This document shows positions 8,068 through 16,167 of a DNA stretch of 27,556 bases, piece by piece. Position 1 is the stretch's first letter. Each line of letters opens with the position of its first letter. The translations under genes and the position numbers were made by a program. This DNA comes from Pseudomonadota bacterium (lineage in GTDB: Bacteria; Desulfobacterota; Desulfobulbia; Desulfobulbales; SURF-16), in contig JAUVQZ010000011.1 of NCBI GenBank assembly GCA_030597865.1, positions 1 to 27,556 of the forward strand, in the 5' to 3' direction. Under the pieces are notes generated by a model, which was given only the letters and a program-made list of their open reading frames with translations, was not told where the DNA came from and searched no databases.

Positions 8068-9534
8068 CTAGGCCATTGGAAAGAGGATGGTAAAGAGGGA
8101 GCCTTGCCCCTCATGACTATCCACCGAGATTTCAGCGTCATGGCGATCCAAGATGTTTTTGACAATGGCAAGCCCCAAGCCAGTCCCCCTGTTCTTGGTG
8201 GAAAAGAAGGGATTAAAGGCCTGCTCCAGCTCCTCCTTGCCCATGCCACCGCCCTCATCTGCTATTTCCACCACAAGCCGATCATCCGCCAGCCTCGTGG
8301 CAATCCGGATATCACCCCCCTGGGGCATGGACTGCTCCCCATTGACGATGATATTCATCAGGGCCTGGTAGAGCTGGTCATAATCCCCCTTGATCCAGGG
8401 CAGGTTGTCAGCAAGATCCATCTTGATGGCAACGCCACGCCTCAACAGATCGGCCTTCATAAAGGAGGATGCCTTACGAAGGATATCATTAAGAGCAACG
8501 TCGTTAAATTTCGGAGTTTGCGGCCTGGCAAAATCGAGAAACTCATGGACAATGCCGTCCAGGCGGGCGGTCTCTTCAACGATAATGGTGGCAAGATGTT
8601 CCTTGCCCGGTGCAACCTTGGCAATGCGCTTGCCAAGGATCTCCGCAGTTGAGTGGATGATCCCCAAGGGATTTTTAATCTCATGGGAGACCGAGGCCAC
8701 CATCTTACCCAGGGAGGCCAGGCGCTGGCTGGCACTGAGCTTTTCCTCCAGCCGCCGTCTCTCCTTGGCCCGCTCCTCAATAATCAAGTCGGCCCGGTGG
8801 ACAATCATTGACAGGACAATAAAGAGGGCAGACATGATAACCATGGAGGTCACCAGGATGGTGCCCTGCAGATTTATGAGGGCCTCCAGGTCGTCCGACA
8901 GGTCCTGGACAACCTCGATCACCCCCATCACTGACTCATCCACACTAAAGGGCTTTTCTTTGCGGAGGGGGATATAGGTCTTAATGATACAGGAGACATC
9001 AGGGCTGCCGGGCAGGAGATTAAGCAGGGAGCCGCGCAGCACAAAAGAGGAGCTGTTCTCGCCTGCTATGGCCTCCTCGTATCCCTTGCCAGCCAGATTT
9101 TTTTTGCCAATACGTTCCTGCACCGTGGAGTAGGAAACTATATTTTCCTTTTTCGAGAAGATGGTCACCGATTGGATATTGACGCCATGGGTGGCGTTAC
9201 GGACAATATCATCGAGTTTCACAAACTGGCGGGGATCCTGGACAGCGATCTGTCTGTTCTGGAGGGCAAGGGGCAGGACAAACTGTTGGAATATCTGATG
9301 GCTCAGGTTTTCCGCCAGAACCAGGGTATACTCCTTGCTCCGGTCGAGCAGCGTCGTGGTGGTGTAATTGGAGATAATCCAGGCCAGGGCCAGGGTGGTA
9401 AAGACCACAACACCAATGGATGTGTAGGAAAAGAACTTTACCAGCCTAAAGGGCTTGAGAACGGCCAGATGTTCTTTATCGCTTTTTTGATTAATCACCA
9501 CATACCCCGCAGCGCCGGCATTGTGACGTATCAC
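8068..9534 (-). CDS. Membrane-bound sensor histidine kinase
   Basis: The 488-residue frame is a two-component sensor kinase. Transmembrane helices lie at about 34-55 and 224-245 and enclose a periplasmic sensor domain of about 165 residues with no type I can name. After TM2 come a linker or coiled-coil segment, then a HisKA dimerisation domain with the phosphoacceptor H284 in SVSHEIKNPLG. The HATPase_c domain has the N-box near NIIVNGEQSM, the G1 box DEGGGMG, the F-box NPFFSTK and the G2 box GTGLGLAIVK. Numbering is from the longest frame (GTG 9534), which overlaps the upstream radical SAM gene by 44 nt and lacks a clear ribosome binding site. GTG 9501 or 9498, just after a GGGG, are better starts and cut the overlap to about 10 nt. 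No response regulator gene is adjacent. It is probably co-transcribed with the radical SAM gene. Confidence 0.92.
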   Translation of the reverse strand: MIRHNAGAAGYVVINQKSDKEHLAVLKPFRLVKFFSYTSIGVVVFTTLALAWIISNYTTTTLLDRSKEYTLVLAENLSHQIFQQFVLPLALQNRQIAVQDPRQFVKLDDIVRNATHGVNIQSVTIFSKKENIVSYSTVQERIGKKNLAGKGYEEAIAGENSSSFVLRGSLLNLLPGSPDVSCIIKTYIPLRKEKPFSVDESVMGVIEVVQDLSDDLEALINLQGTILVTSMVIMSALFIVLSMIVHRADLIIEERAKERRRLEEKLSASQRLASLGKMVASVSHEIKNPLGIIHSTAEILGKRIAKVAPGKEHLATIIVEETARLDGIVHEFLDFARPQTPKFNDVALNDILRKASSFMKADLLRRGVAIKMDLADNLPWIKGDYDQLYQALMNIIVNGEQSMPQGGDIRIATRLADDRLVVEIADEGGGMGKEELEQAFNPFFSTKNRGTGLGLAIVKNILDRHDAEISVDSHEGQGSLFTILFPMA

Positions 9535-11197
9535 AGGGCTGGGTAGTTTTTCCAGAAAGGGCCTTTACATACTCCTGCCATAGATAGTCTGAATTCATGG
9601 CATGATCAATGATCTGCCAGCAGAATTTCCCATCTTGCCGCCTGGGCCCGGCAATGGCAAGGGGATCAAGGCCATGGTCCTTTAACACCTGACGCCAGTT
9701 ACGGCCAGAGCGGGCCATGTCGAGCAGGGCATAACCCAGACGCCGGTCCCCTTTGGCCAATACCGCCTGATAAAAGGCGTTGTCGGGCTTATCGGCCTTG
9801 AGCTTTACATTGGCAAAGCCCTTCAGCTCCCTACTCAAGAATTTTATGCGCCGCTTGAGCTCAGGAACACCGGCAAAGCCTGCGTACTGAAAAGGGGTCC
9901 AGGCCTTGGGCACAAAGGAGTTTAGGCTGACGCTGATTGTAGCCAGACGCCCCCTGGCCCTGCCCACCTGATCAATTTCCTCCTTTACCCGGCGGACAAG
10001 GTCCACCAGCTCTGCAAGATCGGCATCCTCCTCAGTGGGCAGGCCAATCATGAAGTAGAGCTTGAGGTTATTGATACCAGCCTCAACCAGAGTACGGGCG
10101 GCCCTGATAATATCCTGTTGGCTCAATCCCTTATTGATTACGGCCCGTAAGCGCTCCGAGGCGCCATCCGGGGCAATGGCCGCTGTTTTCAGGCCACTCT
10201 TCTGTAACAGGGAGACCAGCTCCTCACCCAGGGCGTCGGCCCGTAATGAGGAAAAGGAGAGGGAGCATTGCACCCCCTCCAGGAAACCGGCCACCGCGGC
10301 CAGGTCATCACCATGGGCCATCTCCATGCCAAGCAAACCTACCCTGGAGCACCCCGCCGGCATTTCTTGCAGGGCGGAGATAATGGCCCCGCTGCGCCAT
10401 AACCTGGGGGGGCGATAGACAAAACCGGCGGCGCAGAAACGGCAGCCTCGGCTACAGCCGCGGCCAAGCTCGGTGAGATAGAGACTGGCAAATTCGGTAT
10501 TCGGGGTCAAAAGTTCAGAATGACCTGCCTGGTCCAGGTCCTGGCACACCACTTTTTCAACGGGCAACAAGGCCCCTTCTGCGGCCTTAAAACCGGCAAA
10601 TTCTCCGGCCTCTGTATGGACATAGCTGTATCTGGCCGGCACATAATATCCCGGTCTTGCCGCACATTGATCAAGGAGGTCCTGCCAGCCCTGCCCCGCC
10701 CTGGAGCCAGCAACCAATCTCCTTAACAGGGTAGGCAGCAGGACCTCGGCATCACCAACAACAAACATGTCGATAAAGGGCGCCAGGGGCTCAGGATTGA
10801 TGAAGGTGGCCACGCCGCCGCCGATGATCAGAGGGGATCGGGATCCTTGGCCGGCAAACCTGCTGTCAGCCAGGGGTTCAATACCTGCCGCCAAAAATAT
10901 CCTGAGCAGGTTGAGGTAATCGCTTTCAAAGCTTAGGGCGCAGAGGATGACCGGAAAATCGCCAAGCACCCGGCCCGATTCAACCGAGACCGGCTGACCA
11001 CCGCTCTCCGGCAGGAAGACACGTTCGCAGACAATATCAGGATGATCGTTGGCAATCCTATAGACCAGCTGCATGCCAAGATTGGACATGGCAAGCCTGT
11101 AGATGTTTGGAAACACCAGGGCAATGGCAAGCTTATCCTTCCATTTCTTGATTATGGTTCCCTGTTCCTGGGCAAGGAGGTCTGCTGGCGTCTTCAT
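9491..11197 (-). CDS. B12-binding-domain radical SAM protein (TIGR03960-like)
   Basis: This 568-residue protein looks like the radical SAM family catalogued as TIGR03960, whose substrate is not established. The N-terminal 150 residues (ALVFPNIYRLAMSNLG, then a GGG loop near 127) resemble a cobalamin-binding fold. The radical SAM cluster motif is C238, C242, C245 in GRGCSRGCRFCAAGF. The C-terminus carries a cysteine cluster C555, C560, C563, C566, which I believe is normal for this family. Many relatives are fused to or adjacent to a DUF2344 (radical SAM-linked) domain; I see no such gene here. The start ATG at 11197 has only a weak ribosome binding site. The gene is followed by an overlapping histidine kinase gene, so the two form a small operon. 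Confidence 0.85.
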   Translation of the reverse strand: MKTPADLLAQEQGTIIKKWKDKLAIALVFPNIYRLAMSNLGMQLVYRIANDHPDIVCERVFLPESGGQPVSVESGRVLGDFPVILCALSFESDYLNLLRIFLAAGIEPLADSRFAGQGSRSPLIIGGGVATFINPEPLAPFIDMFVVGDAEVLLPTLLRRLVAGSRAGQGWQDLLDQCAARPGYYVPARYSYVHTEAGEFAGFKAAEGALLPVEKVVCQDLDQAGHSELLTPNTEFASLYLTELGRGCSRGCRFCAAGFVYRPPRLWRSGAIISALQEMPAGCSRVGLLGMEMAHGDDLAAVAGFLEGVQCSLSFSSLRADALGEELVSLLQKSGLKTAAIAPDGASERLRAVINKGLSQQDIIRAARTLVEAGINNLKLYFMIGLPTEEDADLAELVDLVRRVKEEIDQVGRARGRLATISVSLNSFVPKAWTPFQYAGFAGVPELKRRIKFLSRELKGFANVKLKADKPDNAFYQAVLAKGDRRLGYALLDMARSGRNWRQVLKDHGLDPLAIAGPRRQDGKFCWQIIDHAMNSDYLWQEYVKALSGKTTQPCDTSQCRRCGVCGD

Positions 11198-11214
11198 GGC
11201 TCTTGAGATGGTAT

Positions 11215-11388
11215 CTATTCAGGTTGTTTAGGCTGAAGGCTAAAGGCTGTTAGTAAAAACGTAGGAAAGAATCTTTTATCATCTATTATAACAAAGCTCA
11301 TGAATCATAGAGCTTGAAAAACAGAGAAAAGGCTAAAAATCATCTTCACCTAATAGCCTACAGCCTAAACAGCTAATACGCTGAATAG
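11215..11388. repeat. 174-bp imperfect inverted-repeat element (MITE- or REP-like)
   Basis: The element starts with CTATTCAG (11215-11222) and ends with its exact complement CTGAATAG (11381-11388). Inside, TGTTTAGGCTG (11225-11235) is mirrored by CAGCCTAAACA (11361-11371), and the following GGCT-rich and TTAG-containing segments are also roughly mirrored. At the centre AAGCTC (11294-11299) pairs with GAGCTT (11310-11315) around a near-palindromic ATGAATCAT. There is no coding frame and no clear target-site duplication. The arms consist of repeated GGCTgAA/GGCTaAA units, a style common in dispersed intergenic repeats. Confidence 0.65.
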
Positions 11389-11410
11389 TTACATAAGAGA
11401 AGTTATCAAA

Positions 11411-11457
11411 GCCACAAAGCCCACGAAGATGGGGAGCATCTTCGTGGGCCTTGTGGC
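11411..11457 (-). terminator. Long hairpin downstream of ftsZ, possible terminator
   Basis: Two 20-base arms (11411-11430 and 11438-11457) pair with a single A.C mismatch around a 7-base loop. On the minus strand it lies about 70 nt past the ftsZ stop codon and is followed only by TTTGAT, so a rho-independent U-tract is weak. It probably ends or stabilises the 3' end of the dcw transcript. A dispersed repeat is the alternative. Confidence 0.5.
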
Positions 11458-11524
11458 AACATGGTTGTTCCGGGGCATGGGGATTTACTCCAGGCCAACC
11501 AAAAGGTGGGGATGGGGGCCCGGG

Positions 11525-12703
11525 TTAATTGGCATTCTTCCTGATCCAGGCCGGCACATCCAGGGTCTCTTCATCCAGGGGATTGACGTCAGCCCCAAAG
11601 AGGTTAGCCTGTTTCATCTGCTGGAGATTGTTTGGCTTAAGGGGCATGGCAGCCTGTGACTCACCCCGATAATACCTGTGGGGGCTGGGATCACCGTTGA
11701 CGGCAATGGGGGTTACTTCAGCAAGGGGGGCAAGCTTGGCCTCCTCCTTGATGCCGGTGGCAACAACGGTCACCCGCATCTCATCGCCGGCATTCTCGTC
11801 AAAAATCACACCCATGATGATGTTGGCCTCGTCATGGACCTCATTCTGGATGCGGCTGGTCACCTCAGTAACCTCATGCATGGCCAGGGAGTCCTGGCGG
11901 GCGGTCATATTGACCAGGACACCACGGGCGCCCTGGATGGAGACATCCTTGAGAAGCGGACTTTCAATGGCCTGCTTGACCGCCTCCTTGGCCCTATTGT
12001 CACCAACGCTGGAACCGGATCCCATCAGGGCGGTACCCATCTCGTTCATCACGGCACAGACATCGGCGAAATCAGGATTGATGTAGCCATCCATATTGAT
12101 AAGATCGGTGATACCCCGGATCGCCTTGACCAACCCGTCATCCACCATCTTCATGGAGTCCATGAACATCGTTGACTTCTGGGACAGGGCCAGGACCCGG
12201 TCATTGGGGATGGTGATTATGGTATCAACATTCTCCTTAAGCTCATCCCAGCCGGCATCCGCCTTTTTCATCCGCGCCTTACCCTCAAAGGTAAAAGGCT
12301 TGGTGACCACTGCCACGGTGAGGGCGCCCATCTCTTTGGCAATCTGGGCAATAACCGGCGCCGCGCCGGTGCCGGTGCCGCCGCCGAGCCCGCAGGCCAC
12401 AAAAACCATCTCCGCATCCTTTAAAGCCGCCCTGATCCCATCCCGGTTTTCCTCGGCTGACAGACGGCCGATCTCCGGATTGGCCCCGGCGCCGCGGCCC
12501 TTACTTGTCTCTACCCCAAGTTGGATCTGGATATCGGCCCTGGAACGCTCCAGGTCCTGGAGATCGGTATTGCCGGAGATAAACTCCACCCCGGTGATGC
12601 CACTTTCCACCATGGTATTAACGGCATTTCCGCCGCCGCCACCAACCCCGAACACCTTGATCCGTGCTCGACCTTCGATATGCGCCATTTTAAAATCCGA
12701 CAT
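11525..12703 (-). CDS. ftsZ: FtsZ, tubulin-like cell division GTPase
   Basis: This 392-residue protein polymerises into the Z ring at midcell. The N-terminal nucleotide-binding motif VGGGGGNAVN is at about residues 20-29, and the tubulin signature GGGTGTGAAP is at 107-116. The T7 loop reads NPDFADV, retaining the acidic residue needed for GTP hydrolysis. The C-terminal linker is short, and the conserved tail peptide LDVPAWIRKNAN, which binds FtsA and other partners, is intact. The ATG at 12703 is preceded by GGGGAG; an internal ATG at codon 6 is less well placed. It is the last gene of the dcw cluster, 160 nt after ftsA, and is followed by a hairpin. Nothing suggests degeneration, so Z-ring division appears to be retained. 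Confidence 0.97.
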   Translation of the reverse strand: MSDFKMAHIEGRARIKVFGVGGGGGNAVNTMVESGITGVEFISGNTDLQDLERSRADIQIQLGVETSKGRGAGANPEIGRLSAEENRDGIRAALKDAEMVFVACGLGGGTGTGAAPVIAQIAKEMGALTVAVVTKPFTFEGKARMKKADAGWDELKENVDTIITIPNDRVLALSQKSTMFMDSMKMVDDGLVKAIRGITDLINMDGYINPDFADVCAVMNEMGTALMGSGSSVGDNRAKEAVKQAIESPLLKDVSIQGARGVLVNMTARQDSLAMHEVTEVTSRIQNEVHDEANIIMGVIFDENAGDEMRVTVVATGIKEEAKLAPLAEVTPIAVNGDPSPHRYYRGESQAAMPLKPNNLQQMKQANLFGADVNPLDEETLDVPAWIRKNAN

Positions 12704-12863
12704 GATTTTCTCCCCTCATTGTTCAGCTATGCCCTGACACTTTTAAATTTATTGGACAAAACAACCTCTTATTTGCTGCCGAGAAAAACACTTTGACCTC
12801 CCGGCCAGCAAGCCATGCCAACGTTCTTCCCCAAGACACGCCGGCCAAAACAACAATACTTTT

Positions 12864-14135
12864 TCACATAACCCGCTTAAAAAAACTCTTAATTTTCCTG
12901 CTGATCTTGGCCAGCGTGGTACCGCTATCAACCACGAACTGGCCTGGTTCATGTTTTGCCCCATAGAGGATCAGGCCAACCCCGGTTGCGCATTGGGGGG
13001 TATTGACCAGGTCCGTGACACCGTCCACATGACGCGGATAGCCAATACGCACCGGCAGGTCAAAAATCTGCTCGGCCAAATCAACCATATTGGCCAGGAG
13101 GGAACTGCCGCCGGTCATGACAATGCCGGCGTGGACCTTATTTTTGACCTTATTGTCGATCATCTGCTGGTTTATCAGGGTCAGCATCTCCTCGACCCTG
13201 GGCTCAAGGATCTCCCCCATCACCCGCTGGGAAAGTTTCCGCGACTTCTTCTCGCCAACGGACGGCACCTCAATCCCCTGATCCTTATCAATGAGCGAGG
13301 CAATGGCGCAGCCATATTTTTCCTTTAGGCGCTCGGCATCAAGGAGGGGGGTGCGCAGTCCGTGGGACAGATCATTGGTGAGATTATCGCCGCCACTGCC
13401 AAGGACAAAGGTCTGGCGGATGGAGTTGTCGGCAAAGACTGCCAGATCACTGGTGCCGCCGCCTATATCCAGCAGACCAACACCCAGCTCCTGCTCCTCA
13501 TCGGTTAACACAGCATGGGCCGAGGCCACCGGCTCCAGAACCACATCATCCACATCAAGTCCTGCCCTGTTACAGCACTTGACAATATTATGGACGGCAG
13601 TGGCCGAGCCTGTGACAATATGGACCTCTGCCTCCAGACGAACTCCGGCCATGCCCAGGGGATCCTGGATACCGCCCTGGCCATCGACCTTGAATTCCTG
13701 GGGCAGGACATGGAGAACCTCCTGCTCCTGGGTCAGGGGGATGGCCTTGGCATTTTCCACCACCCTGGCAATATCGTCCTGGGTAATCTCCTGGTTCTTC
13801 AGGGCAATGACACCATCACTATTGACACCCTTGACATGGGAGCCGGCAATACCAACAAACACTGAGGAAATCTGGCAACCGGCCATGACCTCCGCCTCGT
13901 TCACCGAGCGCTTGATAGAGTTGACCGTTGACTCGATATTGACCACCACCCCTTTGCGCATGCCAATGGAGGGGTGGACCCCGATACCGATGATGTCCAC
14001 CCGGTCGGCAAAGACCTCGCCGACAATGGTACATATCTTGGTGGTGCCAATATCCAGGCCAACCACGATCTCACCCCGCTTCTTCTCGTGGGCCGCCTGT
14101 TTTGCTATTTTTTTATCAGTTTCTTTTTTAGGCAT
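12864..14135 (-). CDS. ftsA: FtsA, actin-like membrane tether of the Z ring
   Basis: This 423-residue ATPase of the actin/Hsp70 superfamily anchors FtsZ to the inner membrane. The phosphate 1 motif GLDIGTTKICT is at about residues 26-36, the phosphate 2 motif LLDIGGGTSDLAVF at 221-234, and an adenosine motif GIVMTGGSSLL in the last quarter. The C-terminal amphipathic helix (about LAKISRKIKSFFKRVM) is the membrane-targeting sequence. A basic lysine-rich tail of about 20 residues precedes the core, longer than in E. coli. The ATG at 14135 has only a weak GGTAG-type ribosome binding site. It follows ftsQ after 107 nt. Confidence 0.96.
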   Translation of the reverse strand: MPKKETDKKIAKQAAHEKKRGEIVVGLDIGTTKICTIVGEVFADRVDIIGIGVHPSIGMRKGVVVNIESTVNSIKRSVNEAEVMAGCQISSVFVGIAGSHVKGVNSDGVIALKNQEITQDDIARVVENAKAIPLTQEQEVLHVLPQEFKVDGQGGIQDPLGMAGVRLEAEVHIVTGSATAVHNIVKCCNRAGLDVDDVVLEPVASAHAVLTDEEQELGVGLLDIGGGTSDLAVFADNSIRQTFVLGSGGDNLTNDLSHGLRTPLLDAERLKEKYGCAIASLIDKDQGIEVPSVGEKKSRKLSQRVMGEILEPRVEEMLTLINQQMIDNKVKNKVHAGIVMTGGSSLLANMVDLAEQIFDLPVRIGYPRHVDGVTDLVNTPQCATGVGLILYGAKHEPGQFVVDSGTTLAKISRKIKSFFKRVM

Positions 14136-14242
14136 AATTGCTACCGTTCTCTGCCCTTGTCAGAGTTAGCCGTTAAACTTGATGATCCCTTAAAAAGTCG
14201 CCACCACCAAAACCATGTGACGTTAAATCAGGAAGACAACCT

Positions 14243-15100
14243 CTATACAGATGGCCGCACCTTATTTTTCGAAGGTCTGGCAAGCTCGCTATCTGTGAGG
14301 CCATCAAACTTTACCAGGACCCGGCCCTCAAGATATTCCATATCAATGGAGGCCACGGTGCTAAACTTTCTTTTTTTATAGAGCCAGGCCAGAACCCTGG
14401 TTAGGCGCTTATACTTTGTCCACATCTTGTCCCTGCCTAAGACCACCGGAAATGGGTTGTCGGCAAGATACAGGGTCACACCACCCTGCTCATCTATGAC
14501 CAGTTGCGAGATATTCTGCTTGGGCAGGTCCGGGTTGCCATGGCTGGCGTAACGCAATATGTCCAAGGGCCCTTTCATGGCCCGCCTGTCCGCCAGGATC
14601 TCCGCCCCGGCCACCAGCACCACCGGATAATCGAGGTCATCCCCCCCCATTACCCGGGCAAAAACATTGCCGCGACTATCCATATAGGACAGGGCCCCAT
14701 CCAGGTGAACCATGGCCGCTGGCCTTCGTTCGTGGATGACGAGGTTGATGGTGTCGGGCCATTTTTTATCCACCTCAACCCTGTGAATCCAGCCCGTGTC
14801 CTGCAAGGCGGTTTCGATCTCTTTTTTGCTGACCGCCACCAGGTTGCTCTTATTGTCCAGGCCTGCCATGGCAACGATCTCGTCGGCGCTGAACCGCTCT
14901 GAACCCTGGACAGAGATTGACTCAACCTGAAAAAAAGAACTATGGCTCAGTCCGCTATAAATCCCCCACCCCACCACAAAGAGGGCGGCCGCTATCAGGC
15001 CAAGGCCGGCAAACAGCCCATAGAGCTGGCGGCGGTCGGCACCCCCGGCCTTCATCCTCTTGTGCTGAGGGGAGGAGTATGTTGACCTTTGTTTTTTCAT
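14243..15100 (-). CDS. ftsQ: FtsQ, divisome assembly protein
   Basis: This 285-residue bitopic inner-membrane protein connects FtsA/FtsZ to the late periplasmic divisome (FtsB, FtsL, FtsW, FtsI). A basic cytoplasmic N-terminus is followed by one transmembrane helix at about 27-47, a POTRA domain at about 56-130 (FFQVESISVQGSERFSADEI is typical) and a beta domain with DSRGNVF. The start ATG overlaps the murB stop in an ATGA, implying translational coupling. It is notable here because its usual partners downstream, FtsW and an active FtsI, appear missing or altered. Confidence 0.93.
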   Translation of the reverse strand: MKKQRSTYSSPQHKRMKAGGADRRQLYGLFAGLGLIAAALFVVGWGIYSGLSHSSFFQVESISVQGSERFSADEIVAMAGLDNKSNLVAVSKKEIETALQDTGWIHRVEVDKKWPDTINLVIHERRPAAMVHLDGALSYMDSRGNVFARVMGGDDLDYPVVLVAGAEILADRRAMKGPLDILRYASHGNPDLPKQNISQLVIDEQGGVTLYLADNPFPVVLGRDKMWTKYKRLTRVLAWLYKKRKFSTVASIDMEYLEGRVLVKFDGLTDSELARPSKNKVRPSV

Positions 15101-16104
15101 AAACCGTTGTCGCTAAAACCGAGCAACTTCACCTCAGGCTCCAGGAATACACCAAACCGTTGTTTTACCTCTTTTTGCACGAGCTGCATAAGCATAACCA
15201 GGTCATGGGCGCTGGCCGTACCTGTATTGACCAGAAAATTTGCGTGCTGCTCGGAAACCATGGCACCGCCGACCCGCACCCCTTTGAGTCCGGCCCCGTC
15301 AATGAGCTGGCCAGCGGTTTTCCCCCTGGCCGGGTTCTTAAAGAATGAACCGCAACTGGCCTCCCTGGGCTGGCGTTCCTTTCTGCTGGCCACCAGCCCC
15401 TGGCACATCTTTTTAACGGCCGCCTTATCGGCCCGCTGCAACAAAAAGACGCCTTCCACGGCAAGGCAGCCGGCCTCCTCGCCCCAGGACCGGTAACTAT
15501 ACTGAAAGTCCTCCACATCCTTGATCTCAAAGTCGCCGTTTTCATCCATCACGGTCACCGAGCTCACCACCTGGGATATTTCCGAACCCCAGGCCCCGGC
15601 ATTCATCACCAGGGCGCCACCAACCGTACCAGGAATGCCAGCGGCAAACTCCATACCGCTCAGACCCTGCTCCTTACACCAGCTGACCAGGCGTCCCAGG
15701 CTGCAACCCGCCTCCACCTTGACATAGACCCGGTCATCCACCTCCCTGACCACCGCGATATCCGTAAACCTCCTGCCGAGGATCAGGGTTATGCCCGGCA
15801 GGCCCTCGTCAGCCACCAGAATATTGGAGCCGCCACCAATCAACCGGCAGGGGATATTAAGCCGTTTGATCCCCTTGAGGAGCTGGGCCAATTCGCTCAT
15901 GCCAACAGGAAAAATTATTGCCTCCGCCCGGCCCCCCACCCGGTAGGTGGTGAATTTTGCCATGGCCTCATTCCAGAGAACCTCACCAGACCAAAAATCG
16001 CTCATCTCATCGTTAAAGGCCTCGGCCCATACCGGCAACCCCTTAGGCCGATAGCCCTCCTCAGCCATGCTATCCCCTCTCCATCCAAACGCCACCGATT
16101 CCAT
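15097..16104 (-). CDS. murB: MurB, UDP-N-acetylenolpyruvoylglucosamine reductase
   Basis: MurB is an FAD enzyme that uses NADPH to reduce enolpyruvyl-UDP-GlcNAc to UDP-MurNAc in the cytoplasm. The protein is 335 residues from ATG 16104. The FAD-binding start FTTYRVGGRAEA, the loop LIGGGSNILV, the catalytic-serine motif SCGSFFKNP and the C-terminal glutamate motif LEPEVKLLG are all present. Two ATGs have good ribosome binding sites: 16104 (GGAGAGGG before it) and 16068 (GAGGGG before it); a TTG at 16128 is unlikely. It lies 63 nt after murC and overlaps ftsQ by 4 nt. Confidence 0.95.
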   Translation of the reverse strand: MESVAFGWRGDSMAEEGYRPKGLPVWAEAFNDEMSDFWSGEVLWNEAMAKFTTYRVGGRAEAIIFPVGMSELAQLLKGIKRLNIPCRLIGGGSNILVADEGLPGITLILGRRFTDIAVVREVDDRVYVKVEAGCSLGRLVSWCKEQGLSGMEFAAGIPGTVGGALVMNAGAWGSEISQVVSSVTVMDENGDFEIKDVEDFQYSYRSWGEEAGCLAVEGVFLLQRADKAAVKKMCQGLVASRKERQPREASCGSFFKNPARGKTAGQLIDGAGLKGVRVGGAMVSEQHANFLVNTGTASAHDLVMLMQLVQKEVKQRFGVFLEPEVKLLGFSDNGL

Positions 16105-16167
16105 GATCCCTCTCCTCACTGTCAGCAACTAACCCCTGTTTTCGAAAAGACGCCACTTGGTTTCCAT

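Larger units (their letters stand above)
11198..11524. other. Intergenic spacer between ftsZ and the radical SAM gene
   Basis: This spacer of about 327 bases carries the 174-bp inverted-repeat element and a separate long hairpin, both listed on their own. I see no open reading frame with coding character and no lpxC, which follows ftsZ in many proteobacteria. The promoter for the radical SAM/kinase pair must be here but is not recognisable. Confidence 0.6.

Noticed and set aside
13291..14169. Plus-strand open frames of 200-300 codons opposite ftsA, ftsZ, murG and murD
   Set aside because: These arise from codon bias in the GC-richer dcw genes. They have no ribosome binding sites or motifs, and the minus-strand proteins are clear.
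16105..16128. TTG 16128 as the murB start
   Set aside because: ATG 16104 and ATG 16068 both have good purine-rich ribosome binding sites, and the added residues are not part of the family.
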